Source of the DNA: an uncultured Sulfurovum sp.
GTDB lineage: Bacteria; Campylobacterota; Campylobacteria; Campylobacterales; Sulfurovaceae
Assembly (NCBI GenBank): GCA_902727855.1
Contig: CACVAS010000128.1
Coordinates: 1-64,000, forward strand
Reading direction: 5' to 3'
Length of the DNA stretch: 64,000 nt
The notes beneath the pieces are model-generated. The model made no database searches. It was not told where the DNA came from and was given only the letters and a program-made list of their open reading frames with translations. The position numbers and the translations under genes are program-made. Shown piece by piece: positions 34,901 to 43,277 of this stretch (the stretch's first letter is position 1; each line of letters opens with the position of its first letter).

Positions 34901-35188
34901 TTAGCCTAGTACTTCTAGTTCATCACTATACTTGTGTTCACAGTAAGGCTCATAGCTTGACTTGTACGTCGCATAGTGTGAAGAAGCCTTATGTCCATCA
35001 AGTGCAGCCTCATCTCTCCAGCTCTCTACCGCCATAAACTTTCTAGGGTTATTTTCGTACTGAAAAATGTCATAAAAGATACACCCATCAGAAGCCTTAC
35101 TTGGTACTACCATGGCTGAAAGAAGCTCTTTCATCTTCACTTCACTACCCTCTTTTGCTATAAATGTTACGCGTTTTGTGATTGTCAT
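34901..35188 (-). CDS. ABM-fold protein, LsrG-like
   Basis: A 95-residue antibiotic-biosynthesis-monooxygenase (dimeric alpha/beta barrel) protein. KRVTFIAKEGSEVKMKELL, DGCIFYDIFQYENNPRKFMAVESWRDEAALDGHKASSHY follows the LsrG/ABM pattern (split over residues 5-70), including the His near HKASSHY. LsrG isomerises phospho-AI-2 during its degradation. Here the neighbouring LsrK-like kinase makes an LsrG-type role attractive, but ABM proteins are diverse. It heads the three-gene unit and is 3 bp from the aldolase. Confidence 0.78.
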   Translation of the reverse strand: MTITKRVTFIAKEGSEVKMKELLSAMVVPSKASDGCIFYDIFQYENNPRKFMAVESWRDEAALDGHKASSHYATYKSSYEPYCEHKYSDELEVLG

Positions 35189-35226
35189 TGTTTTATCCTA
35201 GAAATTTTAGATAAATTGTATCCTAA

Positions 35227-35376
35227 ATACTTTTCTTCCACAAGAAAAATCATGAAGATCTTAGATAGTATCCTCAAAAGTATGAATTTGGAAATTACGA
35301 ACTTTTAAGGACACTATCAAATGAATCCATAGAGAGAGAAAAAGAGCAACTTGCGATTGAGAGATATTTTGGTTAA
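35227..35376 (+). pseudogene. Decayed gene tail (unknown family)
   Basis: A plus-strand frame reads HKKNHEDLR, an in-frame TAG (35266-35268), then YPQKYEFGNYELLRTLS and EREKEQLAIERYFG to a stop. It has protein-like composition but no start codon and an internal stop. I cannot name the family. It marks the left margin of the accessory island. Confidence 0.4.
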
Positions 35377-35498
35377 CAATTCAAGATTAAATAAGAATTA
35401 ATTTAACTTCATCCTTTTATTCTAACTTGTTTTGGCTTTAGTGACCAAATGTTGTGAGAAATGACACCTACACTTAATTCTAGGAGAAGTTAGGTAGT

Positions 35499-35521
35499 GA
35501 CACAGAATTTCTTACAGTCCC
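35499..35521. mobile_element. Possible IS256-type terminal inverted repeat, solitary
   Basis: GACACAGAATTTCTTACAGT plus CCC resembles the ends of IS256/mutator-type elements (GGGACTGT...TTCTGTGTC when reversed). No transposase or partner end is visible in the window. If real, it is a leftover of an insertion that lay to its left. Comparison is from memory. Confidence 0.3.
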
Positions 35522-35528
35522 TTTTAAA

Positions 35529-36350
35529 TTAGCCGTTATCACTCATCTTATGGTCTATTTCAAACCTTAAAATAAAAAATATATCCTCTTCTCTATAACC
35601 AAAACATCTATATTTTTGAGTTACTCTAAACTTATAAATGGGTTGATTTCCAAACTCTTTTCCTTTGTATCTTTTATACTGTAATCCATCAGAATTAATA
35701 ATATTTTGCCAACTCATTTGTGAAACTTTTTTAAAAGAGTCTATAAACTCATCTCTCTGTTGAGATGTTTCTAATAGATTGAACCCATAATCATCTTCTA
35801 TCTTAGAAAAATTCAGATTGGTATTTTCAAATTTGAATTGACAATATTTGAGAGGTTCTATTTGTGAAGTAGACAAAAGATGACCTAAAAAGTGATGTTT
35901 ATCAATAAGGTTATAGATATTCATAGGTGTATTATTTTTTTGAATTTCTAAAATTATATTTAAAAAATCATTATGCTTAAAAGATAAGACTATCCTGTCT
36001 CTTTCAGAACTTTCTGCTAGAGATGTATTGCAGATATCATTTGAGTTATAATTGTAAGTATTCTGAGAACAGTTATGTTTTTGTATTTCATTCCAAAATG
36101 GTGGGTTTTGAGCTAATTTTGCTAAAAATTGTTTCATTTTTTTTGCTCTATCTGTTCTTAGTCTTAAAAAATCACTTAATTTATGGTTAGCTGTAACAGC
36201 TACATCAAAAAACATAAACTCTTTAGCAATAGAGAAGTTTAATTTATCTATCAATTTAATCATTTTCAAAATAGAATCAAAATTATCTAAAAACTCATTT
36301 TCATCTTTAAATTGCCCTGTTAAAGACAACTCATTAATTAAAATTTCCAA
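35529..36350 (-). CDS. Third gene of DUF262/ATPase cassette, unknown function
   Basis: A 273-residue protein starting at a TTG (MEILINELSLTGQF), one base after the ATPase stop. I recall similar orphan proteins with the same opening, a middle block like NPPFWNEIQKHNC ... NTSLAESSERDRIVLSF, and an end like RVTQKYRCFGYREEDIFFILRFEIDHK. The Cys/His positions (KHNC, ICN) could bind metal, and the last 50 residues look like a RelE/ParE-type strand-helix toxin fold. Function is unknown; as the third member of the cassette it may be the effector. The DNA is AT-richer than the flanks, suggesting transfer. Confidence 0.75.
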   Translation of the reverse strand: MEILINELSLTGQFKDENEFLDNFDSILKMIKLIDKLNFSIAKEFMFFDVAVTANHKLSDFLRLRTDRAKKMKQFLAKLAQNPPFWNEIQKHNCSQNTYNYNSNDICNTSLAESSERDRIVLSFKHNDFLNIILEIQKNNTPMNIYNLIDKHHFLGHLLSTSQIEPLKYCQFKFENTNLNFSKIEDDYGFNLLETSQQRDEFIDSFKKVSQMSWQNIINSDGLQYKRYKGKEFGNQPIYKFRVTQKYRCFGYREEDIFFILRFEIDHKMSDNG

Positions 36351-36351
36351 A

Positions 36352-37494
36352 TTATAGTCCTAAAAGTTCATCTAAATCATCATCAAATTGGTCAAAAAAC
36401 CCTTTTGGATAACTATCTATGCCACCATCTTTATCAATGTTTATTTTGTCTATTTTAGTCTCCAACTCATCTTTCTCTTTTCTAAAATAGTAAATACTAG
36501 ATTGTTCAGGAGTTAAAAGCCCTTTTTTAGTAGCAACTCTAATACCATTTAAAAAGTGATCACTATGCGTCTCTAATATAATTTGAACACCGTTAGCTGA
36601 AGCAATAGCACAAAGCTCTGCTATTTTTGATTGACCTGCTGGGTGTAGGTGGGATTCTGGGTTTTCTATAATAAGCAAATCCCCTTCTTTGGCTTTAAGT
36701 ATTGCCACAATAACAGGCAGTACATAAGTTAAACCAAACCCTACATTGAGTGGTGTGTAACTGTTGGTAGTGTTATCTCCATAAGTATACTTGTATGTCA
36801 AATTTACTTTTTGTAACTCATCATAAACTTTTGCAGATACTTCCACTCCTTCACTAATGTCACTTAACCACAAAGATACATTTTCTAATAATTGAGTTGT
36901 TAAACTATTTTTATGTATTAAAGCTTCAATATCTAAAGGCTTGTGTCTATTATTTGCTAAATAATGAGCAGTAAATTCTCCACTTAATCCAATATTGTTA
37001 TTTAATAAAAATTCATCACTCAACGAATAAAATATTTCAGGTTCAATTCTATTTGTTTGTATATATTGCAACTTTTCATCCATATTATAAAAAGCAAGAT
37101 TACTTACAATATCTACACTTGACTCAAACTGCAAAGTATTAGCATCAAACGAAATTTTAATAGGTGAATTGTCTTCATCTTCTAATTCTAAGTTTTTTTC
37201 AAACATTAAAGATATTTCTATTTTTTCATCATAGGTATCTTGATATAATATATCTTTTTTATTACCAAGCTTTACATATTTATCATTTATATTTAAAGGC
37301 TTTTTAGTTTCTTCATGAGAATACAGTTCTGAAAATCTTATTGTTTCAAAATTTTGCTTGAGTAGAAGTATCGCTTGAATAAATGATGATTTACCACTAC
37401 TATTAACACCTGTTATTAATGTTAAGTTACTTAATGAAATATCAATATCTTTTAAACTTTTAAAGTTTTTAATTACTACTCTATTTATTTTCAT
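36352..37494 (-). CDS. ABC/SMC-type AAA ATPase, DUF3696 family
   Basis: A 380-residue ATPase of the OLD/SMC-like 'AAA_15/DUF3696' group. The N-terminus IKNFKSLKDIDISLSNLTLI leads into Walker A GVNSSGKSS (29-37). The remaining head parts lie late: VGFGLTYVLPVIVAIL (signature region, 251-266), Walker B LLIIENPESHLHP (273-285) and the H-loop ETHSDHFLNGI (308-318). The end DGGIDSYPKGFFDQFDDDL is the DUF3696 tail. No TOPRIM domain, so it is not a GajA-like OLD nuclease. It overlaps the DUF262 gene by 14 bp. ATP-driven sensing of DNA or phage products is inferred. Confidence 0.88.
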   Translation of the reverse strand: MKINRVVIKNFKSLKDIDISLSNLTLITGVNSSGKSSFIQAILLLKQNFETIRFSELYSHEETKKPLNINDKYVKLGNKKDILYQDTYDEKIEISLMFEKNLELEDEDNSPIKISFDANTLQFESSVDIVSNLAFYNMDEKLQYIQTNRIEPEIFYSLSDEFLLNNNIGLSGEFTAHYLANNRHKPLDIEALIHKNSLTTQLLENVSLWLSDISEGVEVSAKVYDELQKVNLTYKYTYGDNTTNSYTPLNVGFGLTYVLPVIVAILKAKEGDLLIIENPESHLHPAGQSKIAELCAIASANGVQIILETHSDHFLNGIRVATKKGLLTPEQSSIYYFRKEKDELETKIDKINIDKDGGIDSYPKGFFDQFDDDLDELLGL

Positions 37495-38635
37495 ATATAA
37501 CCTCTTTTATTAATTTATTCATGATCTCAAATCTAGTCTCTATAGCACTTTTATCACTTGTACCTTCTGTAATTGCTTTTAAAAACTCCCCTTGTTCATC
37601 TTTCAATAATTTTTTAAACTTTATTAAAAATAATTCTTTTTTATTGAAAAACTTATCTCTATCCTTTATCTCACTAAAGCAAATAGTAATAACATCAAAT
37701 AGTGACCTATTAAGTGTTCTTGTCTTTTCATCATCTGCAATAGCTCTACTAAACCTATGATTTTCCCCAAGTATCTTCTCAGAAAATGTTAATGTCTCTA
37801 AAAGATTATTTTTTAATTTATCTATCTCTTCTTTATCTTCTATTAAATCTAATTTATCCATTGCTTTATCTAAAAAATCTTTCATTTTATTAGAATCAAA
37901 ATTTTCATACCCTGCTAATTTAAAGGCTACAAATCTTAATGCTAATTCCCTGTCTAGCATTCTTTTTGAACTTACTCCGACAATTTTTTTAAAAATATTA
38001 TTTTCTGTTACCTCCCTAAGAAAGCTTATACCTCCACCTTTTTGATTAAGTGCTTGTCTAATTTCTTGCGGATTTAATGATAGTCCACCTGTATTAATTC
38101 TATTGAATATAGAATACCTAACTTCCTTAGGTGTTTGCGCTTCAATTTGATAAGTAATAATCTGAGTTTCATCTATTATTCTTTTTAAGTTTCTATCTAA
38201 TTTATCATAATTATATCCATCTAAATGAGTTAAAAATTCTAAGTCTTTTAAAATTAATTTTTTATCAACAATAAACTTTTTAAATGTCGATAATCTTTGC
38301 AAGCCATCCACAACAAGCCATTTATCAGGTTCACTAACATCAAAATAAAGTACAGGTAATGGGAGCTTTAATAAAATTGATTCTATTAGTCGACTCATTT
38401 GTTTTCTGCCCCATAAATCTGAATTTCTTTGGAAGTCAGGGTTTAAATCAATTTCATCATGTTTCAGCCTATTAATAATACTAGAAAGTGCAATAGTAGC
38501 ATGAGTTATTCTAATATCTTTTGTTGAAAATGGATTCGTTATATTACCATCACTTTGAACCACATCATGATTTTTGTCGACTACTTTATCTTCTTCTATT
38601 GGTATGTTATGGATATAATCAGATACATTTTCCAT
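37481..38635 (-). CDS. DUF262 (GmrSD N-terminal/ParB-like) protein
   Basis: A 384-residue DUF262 protein. The domain, with LNPDFQRNSDLWGRKQMSRLIES (about 65-87) and the NTP-binding VVDGLQRLSTF (about 109-119), is the ParB/Srx-like fold found in the GmrS part of type IV restriction enzymes. The second half is helical (DUF1524 HNH is absent). Start ATG at 38635 has AGAGGGACA upstream; the ATG 3 bp earlier is also possible. It is the first gene of the cassette. An NTP-dependent switch in phage defence is inferred from the family. Confidence 0.85.
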   Translation of the reverse strand: MENVSDYIHNIPIEEDKVVDKNHDVVQSDGNITNPFSTKDIRITHATIALSSIINRLKHDEIDLNPDFQRNSDLWGRKQMSRLIESILLKLPLPVLYFDVSEPDKWLVVDGLQRLSTFKKFIVDKKLILKDLEFLTHLDGYNYDKLDRNLKRIIDETQIITYQIEAQTPKEVRYSIFNRINTGGLSLNPQEIRQALNQKGGGISFLREVTENNIFKKIVGVSSKRMLDRELALRFVAFKLAGYENFDSNKMKDFLDKAMDKLDLIEDKEEIDKLKNNLLETLTFSEKILGENHRFSRAIADDEKTRTLNRSLFDVITICFSEIKDRDKFFNKKELFLIKFKKLLKDEQGEFLKAITEGTSDKSAIETRFEIMNKLIKEVIYENK

Positions 38636-38686
38636 CATTGTCCCTCTTTATTACTTTACTTATTTTAATTAGAAATAATATCATTA

Positions 38687-38875
38687 TTATTTAATAATAC
38701 CCATACCTTTATCTATAAAATCTTCCCGATGCAAACTAAAATTCCCCTTACAAGTATTCGATCCGTCCAAATTGTCAAACGCTCTTTTTAAGTTTAAACT
38801 CTCATGTTCATGCAATAAATATCTATCCATCCAATCAAAGGTTATACCTAATCCAAGAACGTGAGAGGATAAAGA
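38687..38875 (-). pseudogene. Decayed gene tail upstream of the cassette
   Basis: A minus-strand frame of about 62 codons lies between two stops, without a start codon: it includes VLGLGITFDWMDRYLLHEH, FDNLDGSN and FSLHREDFIDKGMGIIK and ends in TAATAA. It looks like the C-terminus of a lost gene of a family I do not recognise. Together with the tail at 35227-35376, it shows that the island has been rearranged on both sides. Confidence 0.45.
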
Positions 38876-38916
38876 CGTTTACTTGCTCCATAGCTCTAGC
38901 TAAGGAGCTTACTATC

Positions 38917-38938
38917 AAAATATAAAGCTTTATATTTT
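38917..38938. repeat. 22-bp perfect palindrome
   Basis: AAAATATAAAG-CTTTATATTTT is a perfect 11+11 palindrome without a loop, in the 420-bp gap between the cassette and the MazF gene. It could be an operator or a cruciform-type terminator. The rest of that gap holds only the gene remnant and one hairpin. Confidence 0.4.
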
Positions 38939-39016
38939 TAATGTTTGTAGAGATATTATTTCAATGTATTATTTTTAGTGCATGAGTTTTGTTTTGTTGT
39001 TTGTATTCTGATAGAG

Positions 39017-39040
39017 GTTTAACAGCTGGAACTGTTAAAC
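39017..39040. terminator. Hairpin downstream of the MazF gene
   Basis: GTTTAACAG-CTGGAA-CTGTTAAAC forms a 9-bp stem and 6-base loop 16 bp past the mazF stop. No U-tract follows on the minus strand, so it may be a weak or factor-assisted terminator. Confidence 0.4.
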
Positions 39041-39055
39041 GAGTAAAAGGTGCTT

Positions 39056-39397
39056 TTACTGTATATTCAAAACAACCCTCATCGCTTCAACCAATTTAAG
39101 GTAAATCTCATCGTCTATGACACCTATCTTTTTAATCATCCTAGTATTGGAGACTGAACGTATATTGAGTGCATCTGCTGTTGATGTTTTGGCTAAGCCA
39201 TTTTGTGTTGTAGGTTCTATGGGGACTAGCCAGCTTTTGTTGTTGTGTAGTTCTTTATGACCTATGAGTGGGACTATGACCTTTAAAGGTAAAATGCCCA
39301 CGTCGTCATTACTAACAATGATGCAAGGTCTTGCCTTTTTAGTCTCTGCACCTTTCGTAGGGTTTAGATCTACGAGGTAGATATCTTTAGTATTCAT
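39056..39397 (-). CDS. MazF/PemK-type endoribonuclease toxin
   Basis: A 113-residue PemK/MazF-family mRNA interferase. KDIYLVDLNPTKGAETKKARPCIIVSND gives the family start (split at about residues 4-30), with VIVPLIGH and the loop KTSTADALNIRSVSNTRM typical. I use the ATG at 39397 (GAAGAGATAC upstream) rather than the TTG at 39412. It overlaps the antitoxin gene by 11 bp. It cuts mRNA at short sites; specificity is unknown. Its position next to the DUF262 cassette fits a defence island. Confidence 0.88.
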   Translation of the reverse strand: MNTKDIYLVDLNPTKGAETKKARPCIIVSNDDVGILPLKVIVPLIGHKELHNNKSWLVPIEPTTQNGLAKTSTADALNIRSVSNTRMIKKIGVIDDEIYLKLVEAMRVVLNIQ

Positions 39398-39665
39398 GTA
39401 TCTCTTCTTCAAACTCTATGAGTTCTTGTATCTCAGGATTTTCATTATATTCATCTAACATCATCTTTGCTTCTTCACGAAGTTGTTCTCTTTTTTGTTT
39501 TGCTACATACTCAGCTATAGCAGTCTGGTAAATGGTGTTCATAGAGACATGTAGTGTTTCTTTAAGTTGCATCACTTCTTGTTTGAGTATTTGTGGTAAA
39601 ACCACAGTAACCTTTTCTACAGACGACTTTTCTACAAGTGACTTTTTCTGGGTATTTAATACCAT
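39387..39665 (-). CDS. Antitoxin partner of the MazF-type toxin
   Basis: A 92-residue protein with a ribbon-helix-helix-like part (VEKVTVVLPQILKQEVMQLKETLHVSMNTIYQTAIAEYV, about 16-54) and an acidic C-terminal tail (EYNENPEIQELIEFEEEIHEY, about 72-92) that would wrap the toxin. Gene order (antitoxin first, short overlap) is typical of MazEF modules. AGGAGTATT supports the ATG. Confidence 0.82.
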   Translation of the reverse strand: MVLNTQKKSLVEKSSVEKVTVVLPQILKQEVMQLKETLHVSMNTIYQTAIAEYVAKQKREQLREEAKMMLDEYNENPEIQELIEFEEEIHEY

Positions 39666-39753
39666 AATAATACTCCTGTATTTTTTACCCTATTATATCA
39701 AGGGTAAATCTATATGTCAAGAGATATAGATATGCCCTTAAACAACATTTAGC

Positions 39754-39759
39754 TATAAT
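39754..39759 (+). promoter_or_regulatory. Likely -10 box for aspS
   Basis: A consensus TATAAT lies 30 bp before the aspS ATG, preceded by TTAGC and without a good -35, as is common in this phylum. GAGG is the ribosome site. Confidence 0.5.
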
Positions 39760-39788
39760 CGCGACCATATTAATTAGAGGATGCGTGA

Positions 39789-41558
39789 ATGAGAACACAT
39801 TATTGTGCAGAAGTAAACGAGACACATATTGGTGAGACTATCACTGTGGCAGGTTGGGTGTCAAGCCGTAGAGATCATGGTGGACTCATATTTATTGACC
39901 TTAGAGACAAAGATGAAGTGATACAACTTGTTTGTGACCCAGCGGACAACGTAGAGGCACACAAGCTGGCTGAAGATGTACGTGACCAATTTGTACTGGT
40001 TGCAACAGGTAAAATGAGAGCGAGAGGTGAAGGGCTAGAAAATCCTAAACTTAAAACGGGTAAGGTTGAAATGGTTGTAGATAGCCTTACGATTGAAAAC
40101 CGCTCTAAACCAATGCCATTTGAACTTAACGATGACAAAGTAAATGAAGAGATAAAACTTCAATACCGTTACCTCGAGCTTCGTACACAAAAATCTTATG
40201 ATGTTTTTAAACTCCGTTCAAAAGCGACCATAGCTGCACGTAATACACTCGATGAACTAAACTTCCTTGAGGTGGAAACACCTATTATTACAAAATCTAC
40301 ACCTGAAGGTGCAAGAGACTACCTTGTACCAAGCCGTGTACATAGTGGTGAGTTTTATGCACTCCCACAATCTCCACAACTTTTTAAACAACTGCTTATG
40401 GTAGGTGGTTTTGACCGTTACTTCCAAATAGCAAAATGTTTTAGAGATGAAGACCTAAGAGCAGACAGACAACCAGAGTTTACGCAAATAGATGTTGAAA
40501 TGTCTTTTTGTGACCAAGAAGACGTCATAGGTGTAGCTGAAAAACTTATCCATAACATCTTTACTAAATGTGATTTTAACATCCCTACCAAGTTTAAGCG
40601 TATGACTTACGCAGATGCTATGGAAAACTATGGTTCCGACAAACCAGACATGCGTTATGACCTTAAAATGGTAGATGTCATAGATATCTTTGCACGTTGT
40701 GACAATGAAATATTCTCTAACATTGCCAAAGACACTAAGGTTAACCGCATTAAAGCCCTTAAGGTACCTAAAGGTGACGAAATATTCTCTAAGCGTCAGA
40801 TGAAAGGTTTTGAGGAGTATGTACGTAAATTTGGTGCTTCTGGTCTTGGTTATTTCCAAATGAAAGAAGATGGTCTCAAAGGTCCTCTAGCTAAATTCTT
40901 TACAGAAGACGACATTGCAGCCATTGTTGAAAGATGTGAACTTGAAGTGGGTGACGCAGTATTCTTTGGTGCAGGTGCAAAAAAACTTGTACTTGATTAT
41001 ATGGGACGTTTCCGTATCTACCTTGCAGAAATCATGGATATCATCCCTGAGGATGTATTTGAGTTCTTATGGGTGATGGATTTCCCTATGTTTGAAGTAG
41101 AAGATGGAAAAACAAAAGCAATGCACCACGCCTTTACCATGCCTGAACTAGATGCTGATGGTAAGATAGCCTATGATGACATAGAAGATTTAAAATCAGT
41201 TGCCTACGACATCGTACTTAATGGTACAGAACTTGGTGGTGGATCTATACGTATACATAAAGAAGATTTACAAAAAGAGATCTTTACACTGATGGGTATC
41301 AGTGATGAAGAAGCACAAGAAAAGTTTGGTTTCTTACTTGATGCCTTTAAGTTTGGTGCTCCACCACATGGTGGATTTGCACTAGGTCTTGACAGACTCA
41401 TTATGCTTATGACAAATTCTAGTAGTATTAGAGAAGTCATAGCCTTCCCTAAAACACAAAAAGCACAGTGTATCCTCACACAGGCACCAAGCCCAGTAGA
41501 AGACGAACAGCTCAAAGAGCTTAGCTTACGAATTAGACAACAAACACCTTCAACATAA
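39789..41558 (+). CDS. aspS: Aspartyl-tRNA synthetase (probably non-discriminating)
   Basis: A 589-residue bacterial class IIb synthetase: N-terminal OB fold ([23 protein letters not shown]), catalytic core with [18 protein letters not shown] (motif 2), a GAD insertion domain, and motif 3 ([14 protein letters not shown]). His in RRDHGG, where discriminating enzymes usually have Leu, is associated with AspRS that also charges tRNA-Asn for GatCAB, as expected in Campylobacterota. The discrimination call is from family knowledge. It is followed by adk on the same strand after 75 bp. Confidence 0.95.
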   Translation: MRTHYCAEVNETHIGETITVAGWVSSRRDHGGLIFIDLRDKDEVIQLVCDPADNVEAHKLAEDVRDQFVLVATGKMRARGEGLENPKLKTGKVEMVVDSLTIENRSKPMPFELNDDKVNEEIKLQYRYLELRTQKSYDVFKLRSKATIAARNTLDELNFLEVETPIITKSTPEGARDYLVPSRVHSGEFYALPQSPQLFKQLLMVGGFDRYFQIAKCFRDEDLRADRQPEFTQIDVEMSFCDQEDVIGVAEKLIHNIFTKCDFNIPTKFKRMTYADAMENYGSDKPDMRYDLKMVDVIDIFARCDNEIFSNIAKDTKVNRIKALKVPKGDEIFSKRQMKGFEEYVRKFGASGLGYFQMKEDGLKGPLAKFFTEDDIAAIVERCELEVGDAVFFGAGAKKLVLDYMGRFRIYLAEIMDIIPEDVFEFLWVMDFPMFEVEDGKTKAMHHAFTMPELDADGKIAYDDIEDLKSVAYDIVLNGTELGGGSIRIHKEDLQKEIFTLMGISDEEAQEKFGFLLDAFKFGAPPHGGFALGLDRLIMLMTNSSSIREVIAFPKTQKAQCILTQAPSPVEDEQLKELSLRIRQQTPST

Positions 41559-41633
41559 GCGAAGGATAGGTACAATTTCGAAGTAGGACTTTATGTCACT
41601 GCTTCACAGGAAAATCAAATAAGGAAAACCATC

Positions 41634-42224
41634 ATGAAAAAACTATTTTTAATCATCGGAGCACCAGGCTCAGGAAAAACAACAGACGCTAGTATCATTG
41701 CCCAGAAGAATGACAACATCGTTCACTACTCTACTGGAGACATGCTACGTGAAGAGGTAGCTTCAGGGTCTGATTTAGGTGTAGAGATAGAATCTTATAT
41801 CTCTAAAGGTGCATTGGTACCACTTCAAATTATTGTAAATACGATTGTATCTGCTATTAATAATGCACCTGTTGATAATGTACTTATTGATGGTTATCCA
41901 AGATCTGTAGAGCAGATGACTGCATTTGATGAGCTTGTAAGTAAAGAAGATAATATTGATTTAGCTTCAGTCATTGAAGTAAGAGTATCTGAACAAGTTG
42001 CAAAAGACCGTATATTAGGACGTGCAGCTGATGCTAAACCAGGTGAAGAACGTTCAGACGACTCAATAGAAGTCTTTTTTGATAGAATGAAAATCTATAC
42101 AGATCCACTAGCTGAAATTCAAGAATTCTATACATCAAAAAACTTACTAGAAGTGATTGATGGTGCAAGAACACTTGAAGAAGTTGTTGAAGACATGGAA
42201 ACATTTGTAAAAAGTAAAATATAA
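41634..42224 (+). CDS. adk: Adenylate kinase
   Basis: A 196-residue nucleotide kinase interconverting ATP+AMP and 2 ADP. P-loop GAPGSGKTT near residue 8, AMP-site YSTGDMLREEV, GYPRSVEQM, and RILGRA with the shortened LID of Campylobacterota adenylate kinases (no zinc Cys). Ribosome site AAGGAAAA. It ends in a good hairpin before the omptin-like gene. Confidence 0.95.
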   Translation: MKKLFLIIGAPGSGKTTDASIIAQKNDNIVHYSTGDMLREEVASGSDLGVEIESYISKGALVPLQIIVNTIVSAINNAPVDNVLIDGYPRSVEQMTAFDELVSKEDNIDLASVIEVRVSEQVAKDRILGRAADAKPGEERSDDSIEVFFDRMKIYTDPLAEIQEFYTSKNLLEVIDGARTLEEVVEDMETFVKSKI

Positions 42225-42234
42225 TACACTCTAA

Positions 42235-42261
42235 AAGCAATAGATATTCTCTCTATTGCTT
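42235..42261 (+). terminator. Terminator after adk
   Basis: AAGCAATAGA and TCTATTGCTT form a perfect 10-bp stem around a 7-base loop, followed by CTCTCTTCTT. It lies 11 bp after the adk stop and would separate adk from the omptin-like gene. Confidence 0.7.
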
Positions 42262-42287
42262 CTCTCTTCTTAAAGGTAACCTTCATT

Positions 42288-43256
42288 ATGTACACATACA
42301 CTAAAACACCTATCAATCTATTTCACATTATCATCACTTTACTTCTTGCAACTCAAGTGACTCAAGCAAATATGCCTTATGATAAAAAAGTCTACACAAC
42401 ACCTCAAAAAGATTTAAATCTAGATTTACGCATCTCTTTAGGACTTCTCACTGGTGAAGCCAACGAATATGTCTATCATCCTGAAGCTCAACATACAGCA
42501 AGTCAACTCATTTGGAATATAGACTCACAAACGATGTTAGGTCTAGGTGCTTCTTTGCATCTCACCCCAAATTTTATTATTAATACAGATTTTTTCTTTT
42601 CTGTAGAAGATGGTAAATCTAAACTTACCAATTATGACTGGCAACTTCTTGGTGAAGATTGGACTGACCGTTCTATACATAATAGTACAGACATAACAAA
42701 TGCCTATATGATTGATGTAAATGCCGAATATATAACATACAAAGACCCCTCTATTTCGCTATCTCTCTTAGCGGGATATAAGGAAGATAGCTTTCAATGG
42801 AAAGCATATGGAGGAGAATATATATACAGCAATGAATTTTTTAGAGATACAACAGGAAACTTTATAGATAGCCAACTAGGCATTAGCTATGAACAGATAT
42901 GGAGTGCCGCATATTTTGGTCTAAAAATGAAAAGTAATTTTGGTAAGCTAAACTTTAATACCAAAGTAATCTATAGTCCTTTAGCAAAAGCAACAGCTAC
43001 AGACAACCACTATCTACGTTATTTAAGGGTTGTAGATAGCTTTAAAAAGGATACGCTTTTTGGAATAGATTTAGGTATAGGTTACGCTTACAATGAGCAT
43101 CTACATATAAGTGCCGACTATCGTTATCAGAAGTATGACACGGTTACTGGTGACAGTCAATGGAATGATAATGGTACCATTTACTATCTCGACGGATATG
43201 CAGGGGCAGACTTAAAAACATCATCATTCTTTTTAAAGTTTCAATATACATTTTAA
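42288..43256 (+). CDS. Omptin-family outer-membrane protein with altered active site
   Basis: A 322-residue outer-membrane barrel of the omptin protease family (OmpT, Pla). Signal peptide to about residue 27 (TQVTQA), then DLRISLGLLTGEANEYVY, ASQLIWNI, LLAGYKEDSFQWKAYGGEYIYS and the C-terminal SSFFLKFQYTF, which line up with OmpT blocks. The OmpT D83/D85 pair reads here as Asn115/Asp117 (LTNYDW), while D210/H212 are kept as Asp239/His241 (TATDNHY). Activity may therefore be reduced or changed. Omptins are rare outside enterics; alignment was by eye. Confidence 0.85.
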   Translation: MYTYTKTPINLFHIIITLLLATQVTQANMPYDKKVYTTPQKDLNLDLRISLGLLTGEANEYVYHPEAQHTASQLIWNIDSQTMLGLGASLHLTPNFIINTDFFFSVEDGKSKLTNYDWQLLGEDWTDRSIHNSTDITNAYMIDVNAEYITYKDPSISLSLLAGYKEDSFQWKAYGGEYIYSNEFFRDTTGNFIDSQLGISYEQIWSAAYFGLKMKSNFGKLNFNTKVIYSPLAKATATDNHYLRYLRVVDSFKKDTLFGIDLGIGYAYNEHLHISADYRYQKYDTVTGDSQWNDNGTIYYLDGYAGADLKTSSFFLKFQYTF

Positions 43257-43277
43257 CTTTATACCTTAAATAATTTT

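Noticed and set aside
35529-38635. Cassette considered as Gabija, Septu, PARIS or a complete GmrSD
   Set aside because: The ATPase lacks TOPRIM, there is no UvrD helicase, HNH or DUF4435 protein, and the DUF262 protein lacks the DUF1524 nuclease domain of GmrSD.
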